DNA of 25,965 nt from Bacteroidales bacterium (lineage in GTDB: Bacteria; Bacteroidota; Bacteroidia; Bacteroidales; JALTDM01). Both the position numbers and the translations under genes were made by a program. Under the pieces are notes generated by a model, which made no database searches, was not told the DNA's origin, and saw only the letters and a list, made by a program, of their open reading frames with translations. Numbering within the stretch: position 1 is the first letter of the stretch; each line of letters opens with the position of its first letter. The stretch spans positions 1-25,965 of the forward strand of contig JALTDM010000160.1 in the NCBI GenBank assembly GCA_027074135.1. The letters are read 5' to 3'. Shown in pieces: positions 8,357-16,777 of this stretch.

Positions 8357-8365
8357 AAGGAGGAG
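8357..8365 (+). promoter_or_regulatory. Strong Shine-Dalgarno of rpmI
   Basis: AAGGAGGAG ends six bases before the rpmI ATG at 8372, with the GGAGG core eight bases away. A small palindrome, TGGTTTAACCA (8342-8352), sits just upstream. Most other genes in the window have no such motif. Confidence 0.6.
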
Positions 8366-8371
8366 AAGGAA

Positions 8372-8569
8372 ATGCCTAAGATGAAAACAAAATCCGGAGC
8401 CAAAAAGAGATTTAAAATAACAGGTACCGGAAAAATTAAAAGAAAACACGCTTACAAGAGCCACATCCTTACTAAGAAAACTAAAAAGAGAAAAAGGAAT
8501 CTTACTAAATTTGATGTGGTACATAAATCTAACTTGGAAAGCGTAAAAAAACAATTAGCATTAAAGTAA
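8372..8569 (+). CDS. rpmI: 50S ribosomal protein L35 (bL35)
   Basis: This 65-residue, very basic protein of the large ribosomal subunit has the family start MPKMKTKSGAKKRFK and the KRKHAYKSHIL segment, and ends near the usual length. It sits between infC and rplT as in most bacteria. A strong Shine-Dalgarno precedes the ATG. An 85-base spacer with a stable predicted fold separates it from rplT. The short length, composition and position leave little room for another identity. Confidence 0.97.
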   Translation: MPKMKTKSGAKKRFKITGTGKIKRKHAYKSHILTKKTKKRKRNLTKFDVVHKSNLESVKKQLALK

Positions 8570-8586
8570 ATTAATTGTCGAACCGT

Positions 8587-8638
8587 GGTTTTACAAGCAT
8601 CAAGTTTTCTTCTTTGCGGAGAAGAAGCGCTTGTAGCC
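8587..8638 (+). promoter_or_regulatory. Folded spacer between rpmI and rplT, possible L20 leader
   Basis: An outer stem pairs TACAAGC (8592-8598) with GCTTGTA (8629-8635). An inner stem pairs TTCTTCTT (8607-8614) with GGAGAAGAA (8619-8626 used) around a small TGCG loop. No U-tract follows directly, so it is not a clear terminator. It lies just before the rplT ATG at 8655, where a ribosomal protein could act on its own mRNA. The pairing is visible in the sequence; the regulatory role is inference. Confidence 0.45.
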
Positions 8639-8654
8639 AAAAAAAATTAAAGTT

Positions 8655-9005
8655 ATGCCAAGATCAGTAAATCATGTAGCAAGTAGGAGAAGAAGAAAAA
8701 AAGTTTTAAAGCAAACCAAAGGTTACTTCTTGTCCAGAAAAAATGTATGGACCGTAGCAAAGAATGCACACGAAAAAGCACTTCAATACGCTTATGTAGG
8801 TCGTAAAATCAAGAAAAGAGATTATAGAAAACTTTGGATTCAGAGAATTAATGCCGCTGCTCGAATGCACGGAATGTCTTATTCTACTTTTATCGGTAAA
8901 CTAAAAAAGTCCGGAGTTGAATTAAACAGAAAAGTTCTTGCCGATTTGGCAATGAACCATCCAGAAGCATTTAAGGCTATTGTTGATAAAGTTAAGAATG
9001 CTTAA
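8655..9005 (+). CDS. rplT: 50S ribosomal protein L20 (bL20)
   Basis: This 116-residue, basic protein is needed early in assembly of the large subunit. It shows the family N-terminus MPRSVNHVASRRRRKKVLKQ, then the KGYFLSRKNVWTVAKNA segment and the globular C domain with RKLWIQRINAAAR and NRKVLADLA. The length is normal. In E. coli and Bacillus L20 represses its own operon by binding mRNA that mimics its 23S rRNA site; the folded spacer directly upstream is a candidate for such control here. There is no Shine-Dalgarno before the ATG, unlike infC and rpmI. It is the last gene of the cluster and is followed by an intrinsic terminator. Confidence 0.97.
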   Translation: MPRSVNHVASRRRRKKVLKQTKGYFLSRKNVWTVAKNAHEKALQYAYVGRKIKKRDYRKLWIQRINAAARMHGMSYSTFIGKLKKSGVELNRKVLADLAMNHPEAFKAIVDKVKNA

Positions 9006-9026
9006 TTCATACAAAACTTTTGAGTG

Positions 9027-9054
9027 AAAGCCGGCATTACAGCCGGCTTTTTTG
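9027..9054 (+). terminator. Intrinsic terminator of the infC-rpmI-rplT operon
   Basis: AAAGCCGGC (9027-9035) pairs with GCCGGCTTT (9042-9050) around the loop ATTACA, and a run of T follows. The T-tract runs into a TTTG that could serve as the -33 element of the next promoter. Confidence 0.9.
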
Positions 9055-9081
9055 TTTGCAAAAAATATCTTCTTATCTTTG
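9051..9081 (+). promoter_or_regulatory. Promoter of the propeller-phosphatase gene
   Basis: TTTG (9051-9054) is followed after 19 bases by TATCTTTG (9074-9081). Both motifs and the spacing fit the Bacteroidota housekeeping consensus. The predicted transcript would start near 9088, about 16 bases before the ATG. Confidence 0.6.
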
Positions 9082-9103
9082 TAAAAAAATAGGTTATGTT
9101 TAT

Positions 9104-12100
9104 ATGAAAAAAATTATACTTTCTGTTTTATTTATTTTTAGTCTATTTTATTCTCTTTCACAGGCAAGGTATGGTCTCCCTGCATATAAGACATTTAAAC
9201 CGGATGATTATAAATCACATCCGCAAATTTTTAATTTACTGCAATTACCTGACGGAAAGGTGTGGTTAGGCACTTATCAAGGAATATCATCATATGATGG
9301 TGATGGGTTTAGTATAATAAATAAGGACTATATGCCTGTTAGGGCAAGTTTTTATGATACTTCCACAAGTAGAATTTATGTAGGAGGTGATATTTCTTTC
9401 GGATATTTTTATAAAGATTCTATAGGGGGGTATGAATTTAAAGATTTTTCAAAAAAATTACCTGAGGAATATAAAAATTTTGTGGTAGTGTTGGGGATTG
9501 AACGAAAAGATAATAAAATTTACTTTTTTGCTTTTAATAAAATATTTGTTTATGATCAAAATGATTCACTGATTAAGATTATACCTTCAAAAACTTCATT
9601 TAGGTATAGTTATCGTATTGACGACAGGATTTTTACTTATGAAATAGGGGTGGGGTTAGATGAACTCGTAGATGATACGGTAAAATTGGTAAAAGAAACT
9701 TCAATATTTTCCGATGGTAGGATTTTCGGATTAACTAAATTGAATGATTCTATAGCATTGTTTACTGCTAATTTGCCGGTGGGATGTATTTATAAATGGA
9801 ATTTTATTTCCGGAGAAATAAGTAAAGTAAACACTTATGCAGATAAATATTTTGAACGTTATAAGCCTAAAACAATAAAAATATTTAGAAATGGTGAGAT
9901 AGGAGTAGGAACAAGTGGGGGTGGTTTTGTTATGTTGAAACCTGATTTTAGTTTGGATTTTATTTTCAACTATGAGAATGGACTTCCTGATGATGAAGTA
10001 TATGATATTCTGGAAGATAAATCGGGGAATATATTTATTTCAACAAATAACGGTTTTTCAATTTTGTATGACTACAATGGTGTAAGTTATGTAAATTTAG
10101 ATGCAAACGGGATTAAATATATTCCCGTTGGAAGTGTAATAAAAGATAGTGTTTATTATGTTGTTACCCTTGGAGGTTTATATAAGTTTGGGTTGGATAA
10201 ATTTCCCAGTAAAAGTAATAATTATTTGAATCTTTATCCTTTCCCTGGTAATCCGATTATAAAAGATTCATATCTGGATATTTTAAAAGCTAAAAATGGG
10301 GATATTTTCCTTACTGCTTCAAATAATTTGGCTATTATAAGAAATGGAGAATATAAGTTGTTACAGAGAGGATTTTATGCTTCTGTATTGTCAAATTCCA
10401 TTTATCATAGAAATGTAATGTTTGTAACACATGCTTTAGGTTTGGTTATTTATAAATATGAGCATAATTCTTGGAATTTGATAAATGATAAGATGAAAGT
10501 AAATACGCAGTGCAGATATATTTATGAATATGATAAGAAAAATATTTTTGTAAGTACATTAAATAGTGTTTTATACCATTTGAGATTTAAGGATACTTTA
10601 TTGAATGATTTTACTTTGACAAAAATAAATTTTGAAAAATATTTAAATAGAAATATTCCTATACTTTTCCATTATAAAGATACGTTGTTCTCTTTTGTTT
10701 ATGGAGGACATGATTCAACTCAAACACTATATTTGGATGTAAAAAACGATACGTTAATAAAGTGGCATTATTATGTAAAATATCTGAATAATTCTACTGT
10801 AAATGATTTGCCCGGGTATAATGTAAATTATCAATTGTATGAAGATTCTTTGATGATTTTAAGATGTAATTATAATTTAACAAATGTTAAAATAAAAAAT
10901 GACACAATTTATATTGATTCGTATCCTTTCAGGACTATGAAAAGGTCCGGATCAACATCATTAAATTACGATAAAAAGACAAAGCTGTACTGGGGGACAA
11001 CAACTGATTATATTTTTAATATAAGACCCGATTATTCTTTTAAGGGATACACATTTAGAACTTTAATTGATTATGTGGTGCTTTCTAATGATTCTATTGT
11101 TGCACTTAATAATATAAATCCTAAATTGGTATTGCCGTATGAATATAATGGAGTGATATTTTATTTTTCTGCACCGTTTTTCTCTCCGTATGGTAAAATA
11201 AAATATAGATATTTTCTGGAAGGTTTTGACAAAAAATGGAGTGCTTTAACACCGACAAATTTTACTAAATATACAAACTTGCCTCCGGGTGATTATATTT
11301 TCAGAGTAAAGGCAGTAAATGTTTATAAAGACGAAAGTGAAGAAGCAACCTTTAGGTTTACTGTTTTACCACCTTGGTATATGACTTGGTGGGCTTATAT
11401 GATTTATGTTATTTTATTCATAATTATTGTAATTGTTGTTGCCAGGTTGTATTCTATGAAACTGAAAGCTGATAATGAAAAACTTGAATGGTTGGTAAAA
11501 GAACGGACAAAAAAAATACGTGAACAACATAATCTTATCAGAAACAGCATAGAGTATGCAAAGAAAATTCAAGAAGCTGTTGTTCCAAACGAAAAGCAAT
11601 TAAAAAGAGTTTTCGAGAAATCATTTATGATTTTCAAGCCTCGCGACATAGTGAGTGGTGATTTTCTGTGGTTTCACAAAATATCAGGAGATGAATATCT
11701 AATTGCAGTTGCGGATTGTACGGGACATGGAGTGCCGGGAGCATTTATGAGTATGATCGGAAATACCTTGCTTAATGAAATAATTAAAGTTCATAAAATA
11801 TATTCTCCCGATAAAATCTTAAAAGAATTGCACAAAGGAGTAAAAGATGCTTTACACCGTGATGAAAAATTATCTTTAACGTTTGATGGAATGGATATCG
11901 TTGTTACACGGTTAAATATAAAAGTCAGAAAATTGCAATTGGCTTCTGCCGGTGAATATGCTTTTGTGTTTACTGATTCCGAGTTCCATTTAATAAATGG
12001 TGATTTATTTTCTATTGGGGATCCGCTGGCACGGGATAATGATATTGCTTTTAACTTAATTGAGTTGGCTTACAAGGACCAACTGAAATTGTATTTTTCT

Positions 12101-12295
12101 TCCGATGGATATTTTGACCAATTTGGTGGAGGAAATCATAAGAAGTTCGGAATTAAGAACTTTATTGCTTTATTGGAACGGGTAAAAGATTTGCCGTTAG
12201 AGAAACAAAAGAAAACTGTTGAAGAAGAATTTGAAGTTTGGAAAGGTAACAATAAACAAATTGACGATATTATTGTTGTAGGGATAAACATATAA
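9104..12295 (+). CDS. Membrane sensor with regulator propeller, Y_Y_Y domain and SpoIIE/PP2C phosphatase
   Basis: This protein of 1063 residues probably senses a periplasmic signal and dephosphorylates a cytoplasmic Ser/Thr target. A signal peptide (MKKIILSVLFIFSLFYSLSQA) precedes a large periplasmic part with regulator-propeller repeats such as DGKVWLGTYQGIS and SGNIFISTNNGFS. A Y_Y_Y domain follows (YRYFLEGFDKKWS, YTNLPPGDYIFRVKA). One membrane helix lies at about 763-784, then a short charged linker helix and the phosphatase at about 825-1063. Metal-binding acids are present: D853 in GDF, D871 in ADCTGHGVPGAF, D1001 in SSDGYFDQFG and the DD of IDDIIVVG. I chose the ATG at 9104 because it begins the signal peptide and follows the promoter. 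Upstream in-frame codons overlap the terminator. It stands alone, so the partner protein is not visible. Confidence 0.9.
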   Translation: MKKIILSVLFIFSLFYSLSQARYGLPAYKTFKPDDYKSHPQIFNLLQLPDGKVWLGTYQGISSYDGDGFSIINKDYMPVRASFYDTSTSRIYVGGDISFGYFYKDSIGGYEFKDFSKKLPEEYKNFVVVLGIERKDNKIYFFAFNKIFVYDQNDSLIKIIPSKTSFRYSYRIDDRIFTYEIGVGLDELVDDTVKLVKETSIFSDGRIFGLTKLNDSIALFTANLPVGCIYKWNFISGEISKVNTYADKYFERYKPKTIKIFRNGEIGVGTSGGGFVMLKPDFSLDFIFNYENGLPDDEVYDILEDKSGNIFISTNNGFSILYDYNGVSYVNLDANGIKYIPVGSVIKDSVYYVVTLGGLYKFGLDKFPSKSNNYLNLYPFPGNPIIKDSYLDILKAKNGDIFLTASNNLAIIRNGEYKLLQRGFYASVLSNSIYHRNVMFVTHALGLVIYKYEHNSWNLINDKMKVNTQCRYIYEYDKKNIFVSTLNSVLYHLRFKDTLLNDFTLTKINFEKYLNRNIPILFHYKDTLFSFVYGGHDSTQTLYLDVKNDTLIKWHYYVKYLNNSTVNDLPGYNVNYQLYEDSLMILRCNYNLTNVKIKNDTIYIDSYPFRTMKRSGSTSLNYDKKTKLYWGTTTDYIFNIRPDYSFKGYTFRTLIDYVVLSNDSIVALNNINPKLVLPYEYNGVIFYFSAPFFSPYGKIKYRYFLEGFDKKWSALTPTNFTKYTNLPPGDYIFRVKAVNVYKDESEEATFRFTVLPPWYMTWWAYMIYVILFIIIVIVVARLYSMKLKADNEKLEWLVKERTKKIREQHNLIRNSIEYAKKIQEAVVPNEKQLKRVFEKSFMIFKPRDIVSGDFLWFHKISGDEYLIAVADCTGHGVPGAFMSMIGNTLLNEIIKVHKIYSPDKILKELHKGVKDALHRDEKLSLTFDGMDIVVTRLNIKVRKLQLASAGEYAFVFTDSEFHLINGDLFSIGDPLARDNDIAFNLIELAYKDQLKLYFSSDGYFDQFGGGNHKKFGIKNFIALLERVKDLPLEKQKKTVEEEFEVWKGNNKQIDDIIVVGINI

Positions 12296-12371
12296 TTATT
12301 TCTGTTTTCTTGTTTTTATAAATGGGGTAAGTATTATTTCCATTCTTTATTATTTTCCCAAAATAAAATCT

Positions 12372-12379
12372 TAACTTTG
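12372..12379 (+). promoter_or_regulatory. Bacteroidota-type -7 element for the PSP1-gldH-mutS unit
   Basis: TAACTTTG matches TAnnTTTG exactly. Transcription would start near 12386, leaving a leader of about 32 bases before the ATG at 12418. No clear -33 motif was seen. Confidence 0.5.
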
Positions 12380-12417
12380 TATGTTATTCTTTTACATATA
12401 TAAAAACACATATAATT

Positions 12418-13602
12418 ATGGCTGACAATACATTAACAACAAATGATAAAGAGCAAACCACATCCATATCAAAAGATATTTTACACTTTCGTGGTTGCTG
12501 TGCACCAAAAGGAGAGGAGTTAGCTTGTCGCAGTTTTAGTTACGACAGGCTTCATGTGCTTGACTGGTTGAAAGATATCCCCCCTATACCGCAAGAAAAA
12601 CAATTTGTAGAGATTAGGTTTAAAAACACACGTAAAGATTATTTTGAAAATCCTAATAGGCTCAGGCTTAAACAAGGAGATATCGTTGCTGTCGAAGCTA
12701 TGAAAGGGCACGACCTAGGTATTGTTTCGCTTACAGGACCGTTGGTTTATTCCAATATGAGAAAACGGGGCATAAATTATAAAAAAACTAAGCTTAAAAC
12801 CATTTACAGATTTGCCACACCTAATGATATAGAAAAATGGAAAGAAGCTATTGGTTTGGAATATCCCACATTGCTGAGGACAAGAAAGATTATAAAAGAT
12901 CTTGGTTTAAATATGAAGTTGAGCGATGTTGAGTATCAGGGAGATAAAACCAAGGCAACTTTTTATTACATAGCAGATGAAAGGGTTGACTTCAGGGAAT
13001 TGATAAAGATTTTGGCCAAAGAGTTTAAGATTAGAGTGGAAATGCGACAAATTGGAGCAAGGCAGGAAGCAGGACTTATCGGCGGTATTGGACCTTGCGG
13101 TAAGGAACTGTGTTGTACCACTTGGATGTCAAACTTTATTTCCGTGACAACAAATACAGCACGCACTCAAGAATTAACAATAAATATCCAGAAACTCACG
13201 GGAATGTGTGGTAAGCTTAAATGTTGCCTGAATTACGAGTTGCCGATATATAAAGAAGCTCGTGAAGCATTACCGAACATATCCATACCATTGGAAACTG
13301 AAGAAGGTAAGGCTGTTTATCTAAAATCGGATGTTTTCAAAAAAATAGTATGGTATGTTTACGATAGTGGAGATAATAAAGGTATTTTCCCATTGACTTA
13401 CGAAAGTATTGAATTTATTCAGGGGGAGAATCGTCAGGGAAAAAAAGTTGATAAACTGGACGATTACGCGATAAAGCAAGATGAAGAAAAAATTGATTTT
13501 GTAGTATCACAACATACTGAAGAACAATTGATGCAAAAAACTATTGAGAGTCAGCGTAAAAACAAGAAGAAAAAAAATAAAAGAAACAGAAACAGACGGT
13601 GA
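12418..13602 (+). CDS. PSP1-domain (RicT/YaaT-like) protein
   Basis: This 394-residue cytoplasmic protein is related to RicT (YaaT) of Bacillus, which with two partners affects mRNA processing and developmental control. The PSP1 C-terminal region is clear from about 62 to 290, with RLRLKQGDIVAVE, FYYIADERVDFRELI and RVEMRQIGARQEAGLIGGIGP spread through it. Two cysteine motifs are present: CGKELCC (C227, C232, C233) and CGKLKCC (C264, C269, C270). An extra FRGCCAPKGEELAC lies near the N-terminus. In the Bacillus complex such cysteines help hold Fe-S clusters; that they do so here is inference. The C-terminus is a Lys/Arg/Asn-rich tail that could bind nucleic acid. The stop overlaps the GTG start of gldH, indicating coupling. 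The RicT partners are not in this window. Confidence 0.88.
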   Translation: MADNTLTTNDKEQTTSISKDILHFRGCCAPKGEELACRSFSYDRLHVLDWLKDIPPIPQEKQFVEIRFKNTRKDYFENPNRLRLKQGDIVAVEAMKGHDLGIVSLTGPLVYSNMRKRGINYKKTKLKTIYRFATPNDIEKWKEAIGLEYPTLLRTRKIIKDLGLNMKLSDVEYQGDKTKATFYYIADERVDFRELIKILAKEFKIRVEMRQIGARQEAGLIGGIGPCGKELCCTTWMSNFISVTTNTARTQELTINIQKLTGMCGKLKCCLNYELPIYKEAREALPNISIPLETEEGKAVYLKSDVFKKIVWYVYDSGDNKGIFPLTYESIEFIQGENRQGKKVDKLDDYAIKQDEEKIDFVVSQHTEEQLMQKTIESQRKNKKKKNKRNRNRR

Positions 13603-14063
13603 AAAGTATATATTTAATAATTATTGCACTTTTTGCTTTAACTTCTTGCAATGAGTCGTACTTTTATTCGTCTGAAAAAGACATTAAAGACGGAAAATGG
13701 AATGTTGACAGTGTTGCAGTGTTTACCGTGAATATTCAAGATACCATTTCGCCGTACGATTTGTTTTTTTCCATAACAAACGGCGAACAATATATGTATA
13801 GGAACATTTATTTGTTTGTAACGATTGATTTTCCGTATGGGATACAAAGAGTGGATACTGTTGATTGTTTGTTGGCGGATGAAAGAGGAAAGTGGTTCGG
13901 CAAAGAGGTGGATGACGGGAAATACCGCAATTTCTTATTGTACAGAAAAAAAGTAAGGTTTCCTTACAGGGGAAAATATGTTTTCAGGTTTGAACAAGCA
14001 ATGAGACATAAAGTACTGGATGGGATTTACAATGTAGGGTTATACATAAAAAAAAGCGAATAA
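13599..14063 (+). CDS. gldH: Gliding motility lipoprotein GldH
   Basis: This 154-residue lipoprotein belongs to the GldH family, required for gliding in Flavobacterium and also present in many non-gliding Bacteroidota. The signal peptide ends in a lipobox, LTSC (Cys17). The body has the family pattern: YRNIYLFVTIDFP, then DTVDCLLADERGKWFG, and near the end FRFEQAMRHKVLDGIYNVGLYI. It starts at GTG 13599, overlapping the TGA of the PSP1 gene by four bases (GTGA). No ATG alternative keeps the signal peptide. mutS begins nine bases after its stop. The PSP1-gldH neighbourhood is familiar in Bacteroidota and supports the call. Presence of gldH alone does not show that the organism glides. Confidence 0.92.
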   Translation: MKSIYLIIIALFALTSCNESYFYSSEKDIKDGKWNVDSVAVFTVNIQDTISPYDLFFSITNGEQYMYRNIYLFVTIDFPYGIQRVDTVDCLLADERGKWFGKEVDDGKYRNFLLYRKKVRFPYRGKYVFRFEQAMRHKVLDGIYNVGLYIKKSE

Positions 14064-14072
14064 GTATCTGAT

Positions 14073-16685
14073 ATGGCAAAAAAGCAAAAAGCCGCTCTTA
14101 CGCCTTTGATGAAACAATATTACAGTTTCAAAGCCAAGCACCCCGATGCAATTTTATTGTTCAGGGTAGGCGATTTTTATGAAACTTTTGAAGAAGATGC
14201 AGTAAAAACTTCCCGTATTCTCGGCATTACTTTAACCAAAAGGGCAAACGGCAGTGCTTCTTATGTCGATTTAGCCGGATTCCCATATCACGCATTGGAT
14301 AATTATTTGCCTAAACTTGTAAAAGCAGGCGAAAGGGTTGCTATTTGCGAACAGCTTGAAGATCCGAAGTTTGCAAAAGGTATTGTAAAGCGTGGAATTG
14401 TTGAGCTTGTTACGCCGGGCGTGTCGTATCAGGAGACCGTTACCGAAGGAAAGTCAAACATCTTTCTTGCAAGTATTTACAAGTCATCAAAAGATATTGC
14501 GGGTGTTTCGTTTTTAGACCTTACTACAGGCGAATTTTACACTACCGAGGGAACACCATCGGAAATTCAAAAATTGATTTTTTCATACAATCCCAAAGAG
14601 ATAATTTATTACCGCGACCAAAAAGACTTTGTGGAAGAAATTACTCAGGGACGTTTTTATATTTATCCGCTTGAAGATTGGGTGTTTAATTACGAAACTT
14701 GTTACGAAAAACTTACTTCTCACTTTAATACACACAATTTGAAAGGCTTTGGGATAGAATTTATGCAAAATGCTATAATAGCGGCAGGTGCGGTATTGCA
14801 TTATTTGTCCATTACCGAACACGAAAAATACGACCACATCACAAAGATTTCCCGTATAGATTCGGGTAATTTTATGTGGCTCGACCATTATACTATTCGC
14901 AATTTGGAGTTGTTTTCCACTCTGGCATACAACGGAAAGACATTTTTTGATACCATTGATTTTACAATATCTCCGATGGGCGGACGGCTGTTTCGCAAGT
15001 GGATAACTTTTCCTTTGGTAAACAAAGACCAAGTACAAAAACGTCTTGATGCTACCGAAGCTCTTTTTAAGGATTATGAACTTTCTTATTCGTTGAGGGA
15101 AAAAATAAGGGAGATTGCAGACTTGGAAAGGCTTGTAAGCCGTATTTCTTCGGGACGCATTACTCCGCGTGAAGTTGTTCATCTGAAAAACAGCTTACTG
15201 GCAATAAATGCCATAAAAGAACTGTGGGAAGAAAATAAATTGATGCAGCTTGAACACCTGATTTCACAGCTTAATCCCCTTGAAGAAGTTGCCGCAAAAA
15301 TTGAAGCAACAGTAGTGGACGATGCACCGACTTCAGTTGGTAAATCACAAGTGGTAAGGGAAGGTGCAAACGCAGAATTGGACGAACTCAGAGATTTGGT
15401 TACAAACAGCAAGGAGTATCTTAACCGCTTGCTGCATAATGAAATATTGAGAACGGGGATACAAAATCTTAAACTCGGCTTTAACAATGTGTTCGGGTAT
15501 TATCTTGAAGTGAGAAATACACACAAGAACAAAGTACCGGAAGATTGGATAAGAAAGCAAACACTTGTGAGCAGTGAACGCTACATTACGCCCGAACTCA
15601 AAGAATATGAGGCTAAAATTTTAGGTGCTGAGGAAAAAATTCTTGCTCTTGAAACGGAAATTTACAACAACCTTGTGGCTTTTCTATTGGAATACATACC
15701 TACTTTTCAGGTAAATTCATCTATTGTGGCACAGTTGGATGTGCTTTTGTCATTTTCCGAAGTTGCTGATAAGTTCAATTATGTTAAGCCTAAGGTTGAC
15801 GATTCGTTGGAACTTGCAATAACCAATGGTAGGCACCCTGTGATAGAAAGGCAATTGCCTGTCGGTGAGGAATATGTGCCGAACAGTGTGTTGCTGAACA
15901 ACGACAAGCAGCAAATAATGATAATTACCGGACCGAATATGGCAGGTAAATCTGCATTGCTGCGTCAAACGGCACTTATTGTGATTATGGCACAGATAGG
16001 AAGTTTTGTGCCTGCCGACAAGGCGAAAATCGGCATTATTGACAAGGTGTTTACACGTGTAGGAGCATCGGATAATTTGTCGCAAGGCGAATCTACTTTT
16101 ATGGTTGAAATGACCGAAACAGCTAGTATCCTGAATAATCTTTCGCCACGCAGTTTAGTGTTGCTTGACGAAATAGGGCGTGGAACAAGCACTTACGACG
16201 GTATTTCAATAGCTTGGGCTATTACCGAATATTTGCATGAGAACAGGTATGCACACCCGAAAACACTGTTTGCCACACATTATCACGAGCTGAATGATAT
16301 GGAGAAGTTTTTTTCTCGCATAAAAAATTACCATGTATCTGTAAGTGAGGCCGGCGACCGTGTTATTTTCGAGCGTAAATTAAAACCCGGAGGTACGGAA
16401 CACAGTTTTGGTATTCACGTAGCGGAAATGGCAGGTATCCCAAAAATTGTGATAAACAGGGCAAAGCAAATTCTTAAACAACTTGAAAAGAATAAAGGTA
16501 CCAAGCCCGATGTAAAAAAAGTAACTAAAGAGCCGCAGCAAATCGCATTGTTCCAAATGGAAGACCCCGATTACCAAGAAATAAAAGTATTGCTCAAAGA
16601 TGTAAACATAAATGAAACCACACCTGTAGAAGCCTTGAATATTTTAAGTAAAATTTGGGCGATTGTAAAGAGGAAAAATAAATAG
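14073..16685 (+). CDS. mutS: DNA mismatch repair protein MutS
   Basis: MutS binds mismatched DNA and, with MutL, starts mismatch repair. The product is 870 residues, the usual length for MutS1. The mismatch-reading motif F35-Y36-E37 lies in GDFYETF. Connector, lever and clamp domains follow (for example MGGRLFRKWITFPL and GYYLEVRNTHKNKVP). The ATPase domain has a Walker A motif TGPNMAGKS (619-627), with the Ala and the following ALLRQ usual for this phylum, a Walker B motif LVLLDEIGRGTS (D699, E700) and ATHYHEL. The C-terminal tail contains QQIALFQMED and ends with the short MutS C domain. The ATG at 14073 is nine bases after gldH and has no Shine-Dalgarno, so it is probably the last gene of the PSP1-gldH-mutS transcript. 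A strong terminator follows. Confidence 0.97.
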   Translation: MAKKQKAALTPLMKQYYSFKAKHPDAILLFRVGDFYETFEEDAVKTSRILGITLTKRANGSASYVDLAGFPYHALDNYLPKLVKAGERVAICEQLEDPKFAKGIVKRGIVELVTPGVSYQETVTEGKSNIFLASIYKSSKDIAGVSFLDLTTGEFYTTEGTPSEIQKLIFSYNPKEIIYYRDQKDFVEEITQGRFYIYPLEDWVFNYETCYEKLTSHFNTHNLKGFGIEFMQNAIIAAGAVLHYLSITEHEKYDHITKISRIDSGNFMWLDHYTIRNLELFSTLAYNGKTFFDTIDFTISPMGGRLFRKWITFPLVNKDQVQKRLDATEALFKDYELSYSLREKIREIADLERLVSRISSGRITPREVVHLKNSLLAINAIKELWEENKLMQLEHLISQLNPLEEVAAKIEATVVDDAPTSVGKSQVVREGANAELDELRDLVTNSKEYLNRLLHNEILRTGIQNLKLGFNNVFGYYLEVRNTHKNKVPEDWIRKQTLVSSERYITPELKEYEAKILGAEEKILALETEIYNNLVAFLLEYIPTFQVNSSIVAQLDVLLSFSEVADKFNYVKPKVDDSLELAITNGRHPVIERQLPVGEEYVPNSVLLNNDKQQIMIITGPNMAGKSALLRQTALIVIMAQIGSFVPADKAKIGIIDKVFTRVGASDNLSQGESTFMVEMTETASILNNLSPRSLVLLDEIGRGTSTYDGISIAWAITEYLHENRYAHPKTLFATHYHELNDMEKFFSRIKNYHVSVSEAGDRVIFERKLKPGGTEHSFGIHVAEMAGIPKIVINRAKQILKQLEKNKGTKPDVKKVTKEPQQIALFQMEDPDYQEIKVLLKDVNINETTPVEALNILSKIWAIVKRKNK

Positions 16686-16722
16686 ATTTACTTTTTTTCT
16701 TTTGTGGAAAAATAAATATCAT

Positions 16723-16756
16723 AAAAAAGGCTGCCCTTTTTAGACAGCCTTTTTTT
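16723..16756. terminator. Bidirectional intrinsic terminator between mutS and the S46 peptidase gene
   Basis: Six A then GGCTG (16723-16733) pair with CAGCC then seven T (16745-16756) around an 11-base loop. The A-run on the left acts as a T-run for the opposite strand. It sits exactly between two convergent genes and can stop both. The core is nearly the same as a hairpin at 21641-21664. Confidence 0.85.
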
Positions 16757-16777
16757 ATTTGCATATATTTTTTAATA

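Noticed and set aside
9020..9103. Longer start for the propeller-phosphatase
   Set aside because: The upstream codons run through the rplT terminator and the promoter; the signal peptide begins at 9104.
12296..12417. Terminator after the propeller-phosphatase gene
   Set aside because: Only a weak 5-pair stem (AATGG/CCATT) is visible with no T-tract.
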